64,000 bases of DNA from Fallopia convolvulus (GCA_964016875.1 OZ024728.1:9474272-9538271), one strand, 5' to 3'. Shown: positions 10,703 to 22,594, counted from the stretch's first letter. The notes: generated from the letters alone by a model not told the origin. Program-made: numbers and translations.

Positions 10703-11547
10703 AGATCTTACAACTCTTTTGCTATTATAATTTTCGTTTTATAAATTCCTCATGAATACAATTACTAACTTGAGCGTCGGAGGTTCGTTGGGGAAACCCA
10801 CGACCATCTCTCCTAGATATTCGATTTTACCTTGCAGAAAATCCAAAGGACAAAAGCAATATCCACATGCGAGAATTCAAGACAAATGTATAGGCGCCAC
10901 TCGCCAGAATCTAATGTACAAACAAATTAGGATTCTCGATTCCTGACGCTAGCCAGCGGGAATCTTTCGCCAGAAACACACCAGCAAACGGGCATCTTCA
11001 GCCAGAGAACGCTAGCCAACGGGCATCTTTCTCCAGAATAATCAAGGCATGGAACTTATCTCCCAGACGCCAGACACCCGCACAACAGGCAGACGCCAGA
11101 TAGTCGACATCCATCGTTTGGGCTCAACGGACATCCGGACAAAATTCGTCAGACACGCGCCTCAAGACAGGTTAGACTCGAGCGAGCAAGGGCTCGGGGT
11201 ATCCCTTGAGTCACCCGTACGCCAGCTTGAACCTTCCTACTGTTGAAGCCATATCTATGCACATCTACCGACTAGCGAAAAGATTCTGCAGGGGTTTCTT
11301 GCTCATTCAAGCCTCCAGCTTCTGCAGCACAAGCCCTCGACTCTCGAGGCACAATCCTCCGACTTCTGGAGCACAAGCCCCCAACTCCCGGGGTATGAGT
11401 CCTCATCTTCTGAGGCACCATGTTCTCCACGTCTCATGCTTCACGACAAGACATTCGACGGCTGGCACTGACGGAAGCTTTTACGCACGTGGTGAAATTC
11501 ATCTTGTCCATCTCCTCACGTCAATGTCCAAGATGAATTTGGGGTAT
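10703..11547 (+). other. unit A 3' internal region with GC-rich imperfect repeats
   Basis: No coding potential is recognised. Near 10945-11040 the phrases CGCTAGCCAACGGGCATCTT and GCCAGAAACACACCAGC recur imperfectly. Near 11310-11430 a unit like CTTCTGGAGCACAAGCCC recurs. The stretch ends with a short purine run, ATTTGGGG (11537-11544), as a likely polypurine tract before LTR 2. Unit B has the same organisation. Confidence 0.6.
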
Positions 11548-12208
11548 TGTTCAGCCCAAAACTTTCAGTTAGGTTACATCGGATGGTCACTGTCTACCGG
11601 ATCCTGAATGCTCACCGGATGCCCTGCCGCGCCAACGAGATCCCATGATTTTCGGGATTTCTTGTAACCTCTTTGACTAGATCGTGTTCAGCATTTCAAA
11701 GGCCTATTTTCAAGGGTTTGTTACTGAATAACCTCCCATTGTGGAAGACCCATTCAAAGCCTATTTTTTAGGAAGAAGTTACCCATTAGCTTCCACTTAC
11801 TTTAGCTATATAAAAGGGTTATTTCAGCCATGTAAAAAGGAGGCACGACTCACTCTCATCCACACATTGTAATCCTCTCTCAATCTCATGTGTAATCAGC
11901 CCTACCAACAGATATTACTCAAAAGTCCTCTAGCATCCGAACGGCTTTCTGCGGGATCCTAGATCCTGGACGCCAAACGTCGACCAGTTTATAATCTCAA
12001 GTTTACCATTAATTAAAGGAGAGATAAGCAATTCTTCTTTATTTGTATTGTGTTTACATCGAGTTTGACTTATATATTTGTTACTTTCGTTCTTATTTAC
12101 ATTCGTTTATCTCAAGACCGACAACGATCATATATCTTAGGCTATCTATCCCCTCAACCCCCTCTCTCTGGACATAAAAGTGAAATTGTTCAGTTTTTGT
12201 CCAAAATA
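11548..12208 (+). repeat. LTR 2 (shared middle LTR) of gag-only element
   Basis: 661 bp, starting TGTTCAGCCCAAAAC and ending TTTTTGTCCAAAATA. It is the 3' LTR of unit A and the 5' LTR of unit B. A TATA box, CTATATAAAAGGG, lies near 11806. Confidence 0.85.
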
Positions 12209-12209
12209 A

Positions 12210-12229
12210 TTTGGCGCCCACCGTGGGGC
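12210..12229 (+). promoter_or_regulatory. primer-binding site, unit B
   Basis: TTTGGCGCCCACCGTGGGGC follows LTR 2 and differs at one base from the unit A site. Confidence 0.8.
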
Positions 12230-12280
12230 CGGTAGCCGAAGAAAACTGATCGACCTCCTACAAAAAACCAACCCTTCGCC

Positions 12281-13375
12281 ATGGAGAATCTCTTTGCACA
12301 ACTTGATGCCCTAAAAAAAGACCTAGATGTAATCAAAGCCCAAACAGCCAGATCTAACGCCCTAGTGGCGCAACTAACGAGTGACAATGAGTTTTTAAGA
12401 TCACAGATACATACAGAAAGGATCATAGCTCCTGTTGTTGCTCCTCCCGAAGAGACAGTTACCATCCAAGATCCAGTATTTGGGATCCTTGCTCCTGCAA
12501 CAAATCCTTCTGAGGCGACAACCGCTATCCACGACCGACTGAAGGACATTTTCGAGCGAGAGATCCAAGAGGAACTGAAGGCTCTCGATGAGAAGATTGC
12601 AAGGATCCCTGGGATCCCGCGTCCTATAGAGAAGGAACCCGAAGATGGCTACTAAGCTTCTACCTTTGTGGAAGCCATTTCCGTTGTCGAGTTCCCAAAG
12701 GGGTTCGTCATCCCAAACATGTCAAGCTACGATGGCACCGACGATCCTTACCATCATGTCTCGATCTTCAAGCAAAATATGTTGATGACATACATCCCTA
12801 GAAAGGATCGTGAAGCCATCATGTGCAAAAGATTTGGGGCAACTCTTGATGGCCCAGCCCTAAGATGGTTCATCAATTTGCCGCAAGGATCCGTGGAATC
12901 ATTTGTGGATCTCATAGATCTCTTTAAGGCTCAATTTATAAGTAGTCAACGTCCTAAAAAATATTCTAATGACTTATACAAAATTGTGCAAGGGTATGAT
13001 GAAACTCTACCTGATTACATGAACCGATTCGTTCAAGAGAAAGTTAGAATCCTCAATTGCGATGTCTCGACTTCCATTGAAGCATTTCGTCAAGGTCTTC
13101 AAAGGAGCAATGAACTCTACAAATAGTTGACAAAGTACCCATGTACAAACTCTGAAGTGGTCCAGATTAAGGCAATGGCCCACATCCGCCTTGAAGAAGA
13201 CAAGGAAGATGACTTCATGATCCCAGACCGTGACTTTCATATTCCTGAACCTGTCCTCCGGATCCCAGACAGTAAAGAAACTGATCAGGAGACCTCGGAT
13301 GACAGCAACGAGGTTTGCAACAAGGCAAAGACTCTTAATCGAGGGAAACTCAGGTTTCATCCGTATCATTTCTAA
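12281..13375 (+). pseudogene. Tat-type Gag, unit B (broken by stops)
   Basis: The reading frame opens at ATG 12281 with MENLFAQLDALKKDLDVIKA. It lacks the 16-base deletion of unit A, so the N-terminal coiled-coil-like part is in frame. A TAA at 12653-12655, where unit A has a sense codon, ends the first frame. The Gag core continues in the same frame from 12656 to 13126 (YDGTDDPYHHVSIFKQ; ALRWFINLPQGSVESF). The TAG at 13124-13126 is the same one found in unit A, and a C-terminal 82-codon tail follows to 13375. The shared TAG predates the duplication. Confidence 0.85.
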
Positions 13376-14203
13376 AGATCTTACAACTCTTTTGCTATTA
13401 TAATTTTCGTTTTATAAATTCCTCATGAATACAATTACTAACTTGAGCGTCGGAGGGTCGTTGGGGAAATCCACGACCATCTCTCCTAGATATTCGATTT
13501 TACCTTGCAGAAAATCCAAAGGACAAAAGCAATATCCACCTGTGAGAATTCAAGACAAATGTATAGGCGCCACTCGCCAGAATCTAATGTACAAACAAAT
13601 TAGGATTCTCGATTCCTGACGCTAGCCGACGGGCATCTTTCGCCAGAAACACACCAGCAAACGGGCATCTTCTGCCAGAGAACGCTAGCCAACGGGCATC
13701 TTTCTCCAGAATAATCAAGGCATGGAACTTATCTCCCAGACGCCAGACACCCGTACAACAGGTAGACGCCAGATAGTCGACATCCATCGTTAGGGCTCTG
13801 CGGACATCCGGACAAAATTCGTCAGACACATGCCTCAAGACAGGTTAGACTCGAGCGGGCAAGGGCTCGGGGTATCCCTTGAGTCACCCGTACGCCATCT
13901 TGAGCCTTCCTACTGTTGAAGCCATAGCTATGCACATCTACCGACTAGCGAAAAGCCTTCTACAGGGGTTTCTTGCTCATTCAAGCCTCCAGCTTCTGGA
14001 GCACAAGCCCTCGACTCTCGAGGCACAATCCTCTTACTTCTAGAGCACAAGCCCCCAGCTCCCGGGGTATGAGCCCTCATCTGCTGAGGCACCATGTTCT
14101 CCACGTCTCATGCTTTACGACAAGACATTCGACGACTGCCGCTGACAGAAGCTTTTACGCACGTGGTGAAATTCATCTCGTCCATCTCCTCACGTCAATG
14201 TCC
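13376..14203 (+). other. unit B 3' internal region
   Basis: Nearly identical to 10703-11547, with the same imperfect GC-rich repeats. The last bases of the unit, including the polypurine tract, and the first bases of LTR 3 are missing through a 28-base deletion near 14200. Confidence 0.7.
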
Positions 14204-14830
14204 AAAACTTTCAGATAGGTTACATCGGATGGTTCACCGGATGCCCTGCAGCGCCAACGAGATCCCATGATTTTCGGGATTTCTTGTAACCTCTTTGACC
14301 AGATCGTGTTCAGCATTTTAAAGGCCTATTTTCAAGGGTTTGTTACTGAATAACCTCCCATTATGGAAGACCCATTCAAAGCCTATTTTTTAGGAAGAAG
14401 TTACCCATTATCTTCCACTTACTTTATCTATATAAAAGGGTTATTTCAGCCATGTAAAAAGGAGGCACGACTCACTCTCATCCACACATTGTAATCCTCT
14501 CTCAATCTCATGTGTAATCAGCCCTAGCAACAAATATTATTCAAAAGTCCTCTAGCATCCGAACGGCTTTCTGCGGGATCCTGGATCCTGGACGCCAGAC
14601 GTCGGCCAGTTTGTAATCTCAAGTTTACCATTAATTAAAGGAGAGATAAGCAATTCTTCTTTATTTGTATTGTGTTTACATCTAGTTTGACTTATATATT
14701 TGTTACTTTTGTTCTTATTTACATTCGTTTATCTCCTGACCGGCAACGATCATATATCTTTGGCTATCTATCCCCTCAACCCCCTCTCTAAGGACATAAA
14801 AGTGAAATTGTTCATTTTTTGTCCAAAACA
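14204..14830 (+). repeat. LTR 3 of gag-only element, 5'-truncated
   Basis: It matches LTRs 1 and 2 from the AAAACTTTCAG block onward but lacks the TGTT start. It also lacks about 33 bases around the CACTGTCTACCGGATCC segment present in LTR 2. It ends GTCCAAAACA at 14830, directly followed by Alba exon sequence. Confidence 0.85.
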
Positions 14831-15217
14831 TTATCCAGGTCTCCAACACAAGAAACCCGTCTTCTTCTATGTCAATCTCGCCAAGGTATTCACATCAAAT
14901 ATCGATTTTCGTTTTCGTTAATTTCTCAACCCTCATTTTTATAGCTCCAGCTTATACTTTTCTGTGTTTAAAAGGCGTTTTTGGACTCCCGTTCCACTAT
15001 AACATATTGCTGTTCGTATCTACGTGTTCCTAATCTTATGCTGGCTTTTAGCCTGGGAATTACATCTGCATGGAATTGACTCTTGGGATTTTGACATGAA
15101 TTTATAAGATGTGTTATGGTCTATTAGTTAATGTAGAAATGACAATATGTAATTCTTTGACTTTGCAGAGGTTCATGCAACAGTACACTGAGGTGGAGCT
15201 CTCTGCCCTTGGAATGG

Positions 15218-16954
15218 GTACTTTTTTTTCTTAACTTAATATGCTGAAGTTTAATTTTAATTCCTTTGTGATGGCTATTTGCATGATTTTTTGAACTCTT
15301 GATGCTTCATTGGTTTTACTATGAATTGAACGTTTAATGATGATATGAGAAGTCATTTGTTATCTATGCAAGTCATGTTGAAAGGTGGATTGAGGGCAAG
15401 CTGTATCACTTAGAGATTAGTATGATTGCTTCAAATAAGTACGTGTTCATGTTTTTTAATGTTTATTAACATTTGTATGGCTGAAAAGCACCAACTCAAC
15501 CATATGATTTTGTTGAGTTCATTTCCGATTGGTGCTGTCCCATTTTTTTTTGTTCAATCTTTTGGAACTGAATTGTGGGATCCTAATGAAAACCACCAAT
15601 TTATTTGTTCAATCTGTTAGCCAAGAAAAGGAATCAGATAAAAAATTGTTAGAAATATGAATTAGATTGTTCATTTTGTTTGACTTTTCAGTTAAAAATT
15701 CAGCTACTATTCCTTCAATTTCAGAATTATGATGTGACTAATTTGCAATGAATCTATGCTGGTTATGGTCTATTGTTGTTAACTTGTGAATTAGGTAGAG
15801 GATTGGGCGTTTGGTATCTGAGTTTAATGAGTTCAGTTTTGAGATTGGTGTTAGGTTTTTTGGACGAGGTGACTATTCTCTTAACTATAATATGAAGGCA
15901 AATTTTGTGGTGGTGTTTTTACTATTCTTTAACCATAATATGTGAGACTTTTGTTTCGCTTTTTAGTTCCAAAATTTAGCTAGTATACCTTCAGTTTTAG
16001 AACCGTGATCCTATTCATCAGTATTTTGTTATTTCTGCTTGTTAGAAATATGATTTTGTGTTGTCACTTGTCAACAAAATTGCCTTTTTCATATTTGGAA
16101 TAAGAATGGCTATCTTGTCGATCATTTGTGAAACCTTAAATTTGAGTGTTCATTTAGCCTCATGTGAAATCAATTTCTCATTCCTTCGTTTATGTCATTT
16201 GCCATGTTTGTGATGATTTATGTTATTTGTTGGAATTAAATGCTCATTTAGGGTGATGATTTGCATTTCATTTTTGCCGAGATTGCATTTCAAACTAGAT
16301 GTTCATTCAGGATTTGCAATTAAGTGTTTTGATGTTCATTTCAAACTAGTTGTAAATTATTTGTTGTTGTTGCTTAATATGCTAAATTAAGTGTTTTGAT
16401 ATATTAAGTGTTCCGATATAAAGGATTTTCCCTGTTCGTATTGTTGTGTTGTAAGTGTTCTAATATATAGAATTTTCTCTATTCTTGTTGTTGTGTTGTA
16501 AATTAAGTGTTCTAATATATAGGATTTTCCCTGTTCGTGTTGTTGTGTCGTAAATTAAGTGTTCTAATATATAGAATTTTCTCTGTTATTGTTGTTGTGT
16601 TGTAAATTAAGTGTTCTAATATATAAATTTTTTCCTGTTCGTGTTGTTGTGTTGTAAATTTCTATTGCCCTAGAAATTCATGCGATAAATCATCTTCCTC
16701 AACTACATCCTAAACGCACTTTTCATTTAAGTGATAAGTTGAAATCAATTTTATTTGACGAGGATGAACAAGCGTTGGATTTAAGGGCAGTGGTGGATCG
16801 TTGATGAAGAGAAAAACTATGAAATATGGGGATATGTTGAAATAACATTTGCATTTGATAAAAAAAATGATGGATGCTAATAAATGTTGTGGAAACAAAT
16901 GTAACATATGACATGGAAATAATTAATGACCTGTAAATTTTATGGATAAAAAAA
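15218..16954 (+). other. AT-rich DNA downstream of Alba exon 2 (probable intron remnant)
   Basis: After the GT donor at 15218 the DNA is AT-rich with short T-runs, as plant introns are. I looked for the next Alba exon (the segment after ELSALGM) and did not find it before the TIR element at 16955. It contains the minisatellite at 16406-16660. Confidence 0.45.
16406..16660 (+). repeat. 52-bp minisatellite, about five units
   Basis: A unit beginning AAGTGTTCTAATATATAGGA and ending TGTTGTTGTGTTGTAAATT is repeated about five times in tandem with small differences; the first unit is diverged and shorter. Confidence 0.85.
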
Positions 16955-17104
16955 GGAAAAATTGCATTTAACCGCCCCTTATATTACCTTTGTTACATTT
17001 AACCACCACTTGTAAATTTTTCTACAAATAACCACTCTTTATTTATAAGTATGTGACATATAACCACCTTTTGACAGAAAATTTAACTTTTCTGTTAAAT
17101 ATAG
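16955..17104 (+). repeat. left TIR
   Basis: Pairs with 23456-23605. The phrases GGAAAAATTGCATTTAACC and TTACCTTTGTTACATTTAAC are found reverse-complemented at the other end. Confidence 0.85.
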
Positions 17105-17470
17105 GAAATGCCTGTTTTGCCCTTATTTTTAATTTTATTTAAAAAACCTCTGCTAATTAATACTCCATATTTTCTTCGTACAAAGCAAGAACCCATGTCA
17201 ATTGAACAAATAGGAACGACGAAGATGTTAAGTAGCCTTTATTAATTTCTTCTATTCTTATTTTGTGATTATTTCTTTCATAAATCTTTCTCCTAACAAT
17301 TTGATACTTTGCACAATATCAAACTCTTTTATCCATTCTCAATCACGGCATCGTCGGCAGATCTGTCATCACAAGGGGAAGATCTTCATCGTCTCTTGGC
17401 CAACATAGTTCCGACGAAGCATCCAGTGACTGAATAAGCACCTTTCCTTTCCAGGCCACTACCGGTTCCA

Positions 17471-17475
17471 GCGAC
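17471..17475 (+). repeat. target-site duplication of the chromovirus (left)
   Basis: GCGAC at 17471-17475 is repeated at 22968-22972, immediately outside the two LTRs. A 5-bp duplication is the gypsy norm. Confidence 0.9.
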
Positions 17476-17840
17476 TGATACGAGCCCGGTGTGGACAGCG
17501 TATCGAACCCTTGTTGGTCAAGGGGATTGAGCCTAGCCCGGTGTAGACTCCGACTCGAGGTAAACAGTAAAGAGAGAACTAAAGTAAATTAGGGCAAACT
17601 ATTTCTTGGAGAAATTATAAGAAGTGAAACCAAGAGTATTTATACCTAAGCCCTAACGATTCAAAAAAGGCGTCCCAGGAAAGAACCGTAAAGAAAACTC
17701 GAGAAGAGAGCAAAGCTCTAGTTTATAAAAAATTACATAAAATAATTATAATATTGAAATATATAAAATATTAATCCTCGTATCTCTTCGGACGACGACG
17801 AATCCGAACCGGCCTCGTATTTTCAATATTGTCCGTATCA
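17476..17840 (-). repeat. chromovirus 3' LTR
   Basis: 365 bp, matching 22595-22967 with few differences; the partner has an extra TATAAAATA repeat. Terminal dinucleotides are TG and CA. Confidence 0.9.
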
Positions 17841-19294
17841 TTCTCTCCCCCGATGAGAATAGGCTTGTCCTCAAGCCGTAAATCAGGAAAAACACGGTGC
17901 AACATATCGGCAGGCTCCCAAGTAGATGGATCCGGTGCGCCGTCATCCCAATCAACTAACCATTCGGTCCGAGGTTGTCCGTCAGCTAAGACCTCACGTC
18001 TAGCCGTAGCTCGCAACGGTCGGGAGATCGGACGGTCATAGAGGAATTTGATGGGCAATGAAGCTGGTATAATTGTTGAGCCATTCGAAACAAAAGGCCG
18101 AAGCAACGACACATGAAAAACATTGTGAATGCGAGCTGAAGCCGAAAGCTCTAAGCGGTATGCAACTGATCCAATCCGCTCTATAATCTGAAACGGACCA
18201 TAAAAACGGCGAGCAAGTTTGGAAGAAAGAGGTCGACTGACAGAATGCTGACGATATGGCTGTAGTTTTAGTAAGACCCGATCACCAACTTGAAAAACAA
18301 CATCTTTATGGTGCTTGTTAGCCTAATTGAACATCCGCTGTTGCATTTTTGTGAGGTTGGAGCAGATGAGCTCAAGGACCTGTTCCCGATCACGCATGGC
18401 TTCAGCCGCCGGCGAAGGGTGTCCCACGGGAATAGTAGCCCGCACAATCGGCGGTGCGTCACGACCGTACAACGCCTTGAACGGCGACATTCCGAGGCTC
18501 TCGTGAAACATAGAATTCAAAGCAAGTTCGGCCGATGGAAGAAAATCAAACTAGCGCCGTGGACGACCCTGCGTAAAAGCACGCAGATATTGTTCCAAAC
18601 CTCGATTCTTGACCTCAGTCTGGCCATCCGTCTGAGGATGATAAGCTGTACTATGGCGCAATTTAGTGCCGCTCAATCGGTGTAATTCTGACCAAAACGC
18701 ACTACGAAAAATAGGATCCCTGTCAGATATAATGGATGCCGGAATACCATGAATTCTAATGACAAGATCCACAAACAAGGCGGCCACGCGTGGCGCGTCA
18801 AATGAGGTCCCGAGTGCGTCGAAATGGGCATATTTGGAGAGCCGATCAACAACCACCAAAATAGTAGTATAGCCACGGGACGAAGGTAATCCCGTAATGA
18901 AATCCATGGACACGTCGTCCCACACTTGCTGAGGCACTGGCAGAGGCTGAAGTATGCCGACAGGTTTACTTGTACTTTATTTGGTGGACTGACATATAAG
19001 GCATGAATCAACAAAGCGCTTTACATTAGCGCACATTCCCTTCCAAAAGAATACCTCGGCGACGCGACAGAATGTGCGGTCCACGCTTGGATGGCCAGCG
19101 GTAGGCGTGGCATGGAATTCGGCCAGAATTTCGGCCTTAAGGGGTGAGGCAGCTCCCACCACCAAACGATGTCCATAGTAGAGAATACCGTCGTGTACTT
19201 TAAATGGGGCGGCTAATTTGTCGGAAGTGGACTCGGTGTGCCACGCCTGCAGATCAGGCAGAGCAGCGTTTTCCTGACGTAAGCGCTGTAGCAT
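17771..19294 (-). pseudogene. chromovirus integrase and chromodomain
   Basis: In minus-strand order: the integrase zinc-binding segment (19294-18977) with paired His (HPSVDRTF and upstream) and CLICQSTK; the catalytic core (18937-18551) with MDFITGLPSSRGYTTILVVV, SDRDPIFRSAFW and HSTAYHPQTDGQTEV, where the D, D and E residues can be recognised; then the C-terminal part and a chromodomain at 18112-17771 with RTEWLVDWDDGAPDPSTWEP. Stops and frameshifts lie near 18940, 18545 and 18320. Chromodomains bind modified histone tails and steer integration into heterochromatin. The coding frame runs about 70 bp into the left LTR. Confidence 0.88.
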
Positions 19295-21502
19295 GTCCGG
19301 GAGAGGTGCAGAAAACGACAGTAACTGAGATAGACCGCTTCGTCATCAATCATGCATCTCGAAAGGGCGTCAGCCACGTGGTTGCTAGCGCCGGACTTAT
19401 ACTCGATGTGAAATTTGTAACCCATAAGCTTCCGCATGAAGAATTGCTGAACAGGGGTCTGAATAACTTGAGTAAGGAGCTCTTTAAGAATTTTCTGATC
19501 ACTACGAATTAGAAACTCACGGCCCAACAAGTATTGGCGCCATTTCTGAACAGCGGAAACAATAGCAAAGAGCTCTCTATGATATGCGGAAGACCCGCGA
19601 CGGCGAGGACCTAGTTTTTTACTGAAAAATGCCAGTGGCCGTTCATCCTGTAACAACACGGCGCCCACGCCTTCATCTGAAGCATCCGTTTCCACAACAA
19701 AGTCCTTGGAGAAATCGGGTAATTGTAGAATTGGCGAACTCATCATTGCTTCTTTCAAGCGCTAAAAGGCTAAGTTGGCTGATTCCGACCATGAAAACTT
19801 ATCTTTATTCAAAAGGTCAGTCAAAGGAGCTGCAAGTAGAGCATAATTGTGAATGAATTTCCTGTAATAACCTGTCAAACCGAGGAAGCCCCGCAATTGC
19901 TTAATCGACTTAGGCGTCGGCCAATGAGACATGGCTGATAACTTAGCCGGATTCGCTAATGAATTGCCTGCGGTCACAATATGGCCTAAATACTCAACTC
20001 TAGCCGTTCCAAATGAACATTTGGAGCCCTTAATAAAAAAGTGATTAGACTGAAGAATCTGTAGGACAGTGTCAAGGTGGGCAGCATGAGCATCAACAGA
20101 TGGACTATAGATCAAAATATCATCAAAAAAGACAATTACGAAATCCCGTAAATACTGAGCAAACAAGTGATTCATAGCCGCTTGAAAAGTGGATGGTGCA
20201 TTAGTCAGTCCGAACGGCATGACTAAAAACTCAAAATGACCATCTTGAGTCCGAAAAGTGGTCTTATAAATATCAGCAGAGTGCATTCAGATTTGATGAT
20301 ACCCTGAACGGAGATCAACCTTAGTAAAAATAACAGCATGGCGTAGCTCATCAAAAAGTTCATCAGCTGTGGGAATAGGGAACTTATCTGCAACCGTGAT
20401 GTGATTCAGCGCTCTGTAATCGATGCAGAAGCGGAAGCTGCCATCTTTCTTTTTTTACTAGAAGTGCTGGGGAAGAAAACGGACTTGTACTGTGTTGAAT
20501 AATTCCCTGATCCATCATCGCCTTCACCTGCCGTTCAATTTCTGATTTCTGAAAGTGCGGATAACGGTAGGGACGGATATTGACCGGTTTAGATCCCGGT
20601 TGTAAGTGAATATGGTGGTCCCAAATTCTCGGTGGCGGAAGACCCTCCGGCAAAGAGAACACGGTCGAATGGCGTGTGAGGACGACACACAATTCCGGAA
20701 TCAAGTCAGCCTGAAATTCGTGTGTCGCAGGTGAAGATGTTGGAGAAATGCTCATGAGCTCAAAACACTCCAGGATCGCGTCAGAAGCGCATAGAGAGTG
20801 AAGTGCTGACATAGAAATCTGTTTCGGAAATTTCCTATCGCCTTTCGGAAAAACAGTAGTATCATTCCAAGAGAACTGCATAGTCAATTTAGCGTAATAA
20901 TGAGCGACGGTACCCAGCGTCTGTAGCCACTGAACACCGAGAACAACCTGCGGTCCATGAACAGCCAGGACATATAAATCAATAGAGAAAGCATGCCCTT
21001 GTAAGCAGACGGCGGTACTCGGACATTGATGTGTGCACAAGAGATAAGCACCGTTTCCGGTAAAGACCCGGAATGGTGCAATCTTTGTTAATGGTAAATG
21101 TAATGATTCGGCCAGTGTAGGATGAATAAAATTGTGTGTGCTCCCGCCGTCAATCAAAACATGAACCTGTACGCCATTAATATCTCCGGTTAATCTCAAA
21201 GAACGCGGATTCGGTAGACCCTCCATAGAATGGAGACTTGAGACATCCCCCGTGACAGCGAGTTCTTCATGTTCATCTTCACTGTCATCCTCTTCACTTT
21301 CATCACAACTTAATAACGCCAGAAATTTTGGTGTACAGGGATGTCCCCGGGTGTACCTCTCATCACAATTCCAACACAAGCCTTTTTTAGTACGTTCCTC
21401 ACGTTCAGCCATAGTAAGACGCTTAATTGGAAGAGTTGAGTAATTACCGTTGGAATTAGACGGAGTCGGTGTTGCTGTGTTCGGAGACGGAATAGGAGCC
21501 AC
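19213..21502 (-). pseudogene. chromovirus protease, reverse transcriptase and RNase H
   Basis: The 372-codon frame 21502-20384 begins near the zinc knuckle KGLCWNCDERYTRGHPC, continues through an aspartic protease with VLIDGGSTHNFIHP, and reaches the start of RT. A frameshift in a T/A run near 20455 breaks it. RT resumes at 20286-19762 with VMPFGLTNAPSTFQAAMN and the catalytic phrase VFFDDILIY (FDD). RNase H lies at 19758-19213 with VVETDASDEGVGAVLLQDER and YHRELFAIVSAV. Breaks are few, so domain order and most catalytic residues are intact, but one polyprotein cannot be made without recoding. Confidence 0.9.
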
Positions 21503-21529
21503 TTGTGGTTTCGGTGTTGGAGTCGCTTA

Positions 21530-22579
21530 GCGTCCACCGGCTGGTGTCCATGTGCGGCGATTTGCTACCTAAGGCGCCGTAGTATCGGCGAACGACGCGG
21601 CCAACTCCTGCGCTAACGCGAAGGCTTCCGCCAAAGCCACCGGATTTCGTAAATTTAATTCGCGGCGGATTGGTTGCTTTAATCCTGCTTTGAATAAAGA
21701 TATCAATGTAGCTTACGATAAGCCAGTAACCTTGTTCAACAAAGCTTCAAATTCCGTTTGATAATCAATGACCGTCATTTTTTGTTTTAGGTTGGCCAAA
21801 AGCCCAACATAATCTTCATAGTATGTTGGGTCAAAACGCTGTTGGATGGAGCGTAAGAAAGCTGCCCAAGTTTCACCACAGTAATTATGACGTTGATAGT
21901 GGAACCAGTCGGAGGCAAGGTGATCAAACAACATTCCAACGAGTCTCAAACGATCATGATCGGTTGTATAGAAGTAGTCCAAATAGGCTTGCACTTTGAA
22001 AATCCACCCATTCGGATCCGTGCCATTGAAGCGAGGAGGATCCACATGCAGCTTAGGCAAGCTCTCGTGTCCCGGTGGAGCTCTAAATGTAACACGATTA
22101 TCCATGTTAAGTGAATGGGGAATCGCACACGGGTCTCGGTGGAAAAATCCAACCGACGCCGGGGGTTGGTTTACGACCCAGGGTGTCGAGGCCGTAGGTA
22201 GAGTGGAAGGCCTTGGGATAGGGCTCGGTGGCGGCCAACCCATCAATGGTGGCATGATTCCACTCGAAACCGATGCCGGCTGCAGCCAACCTGCAGATAT
22301 GGGGGGCGCGGAATTATGGTTTGATGTCGGCGGCTACCAAGTCGCGAGAGAATGCGAGGACGGGGCTACGGTGATTGGAACGGCGGCGATGGCCGCAATA
22401 GGGTTTGGGCGCCCCTGAATCAATTCACGCAGGTTATCAGTGCTCGCCTTTTGCAGATCGAGATCACAGCGAAGCATGTGAATCTGATCGGTAAGTTGAA
22501 GCATCAATTCACGCAGATCGGGAGTGGTGGCGGTGGTATGTGCGGCGGTGTCACCGTCTGTGTAGTCATGGTGGTTCAA
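21530..22579 (-). pseudogene. chromovirus Gag, N-terminal and core part
   Basis: The frame 22579-22334 starts MNHHDYTDGDTAAHTTATTP and ends at a TAG, after which the same polyprotein continues (22255-21713). It has a proline-rich stretch and the Gag core RFNGTDPNGWIFKVQAYLDY, with DWFHYQRHNYCGETWAAFL. Further stops lie at about 21713, 21570 and 21530, before the zinc knuckle in the next frame. Gag assembles the particle. The first ATG lies 16 bases inside the internal region, next to the primer-binding site, as usual for chromoviruses. Confidence 0.8.
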
Positions 22580-22594
22580 GGTGAAAGCACCAGT
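22574..22594 (-). promoter_or_regulatory. chromovirus primer-binding site region
   Basis: On the minus strand the right LTR is followed by ACTGGTGCTTTCACCTTG. TGGTGCTTTCA is a recurrent primer-binding site in plant gypsy elements; the tRNA is not assigned here. Confidence 0.6.

Larger units (their letters stand above)
8891..14830 (+). mobile_element. tandem gag-only gypsy element: LTR-gag-LTR-gag-LTR (TR-GAG type)
   Basis: Three copies of one LTR (8891-9551, 11548-12208, and a shortened 14204-14830) alternate with two internal units of about 2 kb. Each unit starts with a gypsy primer-binding site, encodes only a Tat-type Gag and has no protease, RT or integrase. Short LTR elements with only GAG are known in plants as TR-GAG elements and depend on an autonomous partner. 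The middle LTR is shared, which is the product expected from unequal recombination between LTRs of two copies. It interrupts an Alba-like pseudogene. Confidence 0.85.
8822..15217 (+). pseudogene. Alba-family nucleic-acid-binding protein pseudogene, exon 1 split by a retrotransposon
   Basis: The first coding stretch (8822-8890) reads MEQIIEGVNNISIVDS up to a TAG at 8879-8881, then NRV. After the retrotransposon (8891-14830) the text continues at 14831 with the codons for QVSN and, one base out of frame, KKPVFFYVNLAK. It ends at 14885 before a GT donor (14886). Exon 2 (15169-15217), behind a CAG acceptor, reads RFMQQYTEVELSALGM with a GT donor after it. Order, phase and residues match the N-terminal half of short plant Alba proteins, which bind RNA or DNA. 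The nonsense codon, the one-base deletion and the insertion make it dead. Introns are kept, so it is a duplicated gene rather than a processed copy. Later exons were not found. Confidence 0.85.

Noticed and set aside
16406..16660. Minisatellite considered as a CRISPR-like array
   Set aside because: Direct tandem units without unique spacers, in plant DNA; it is a simple minisatellite.
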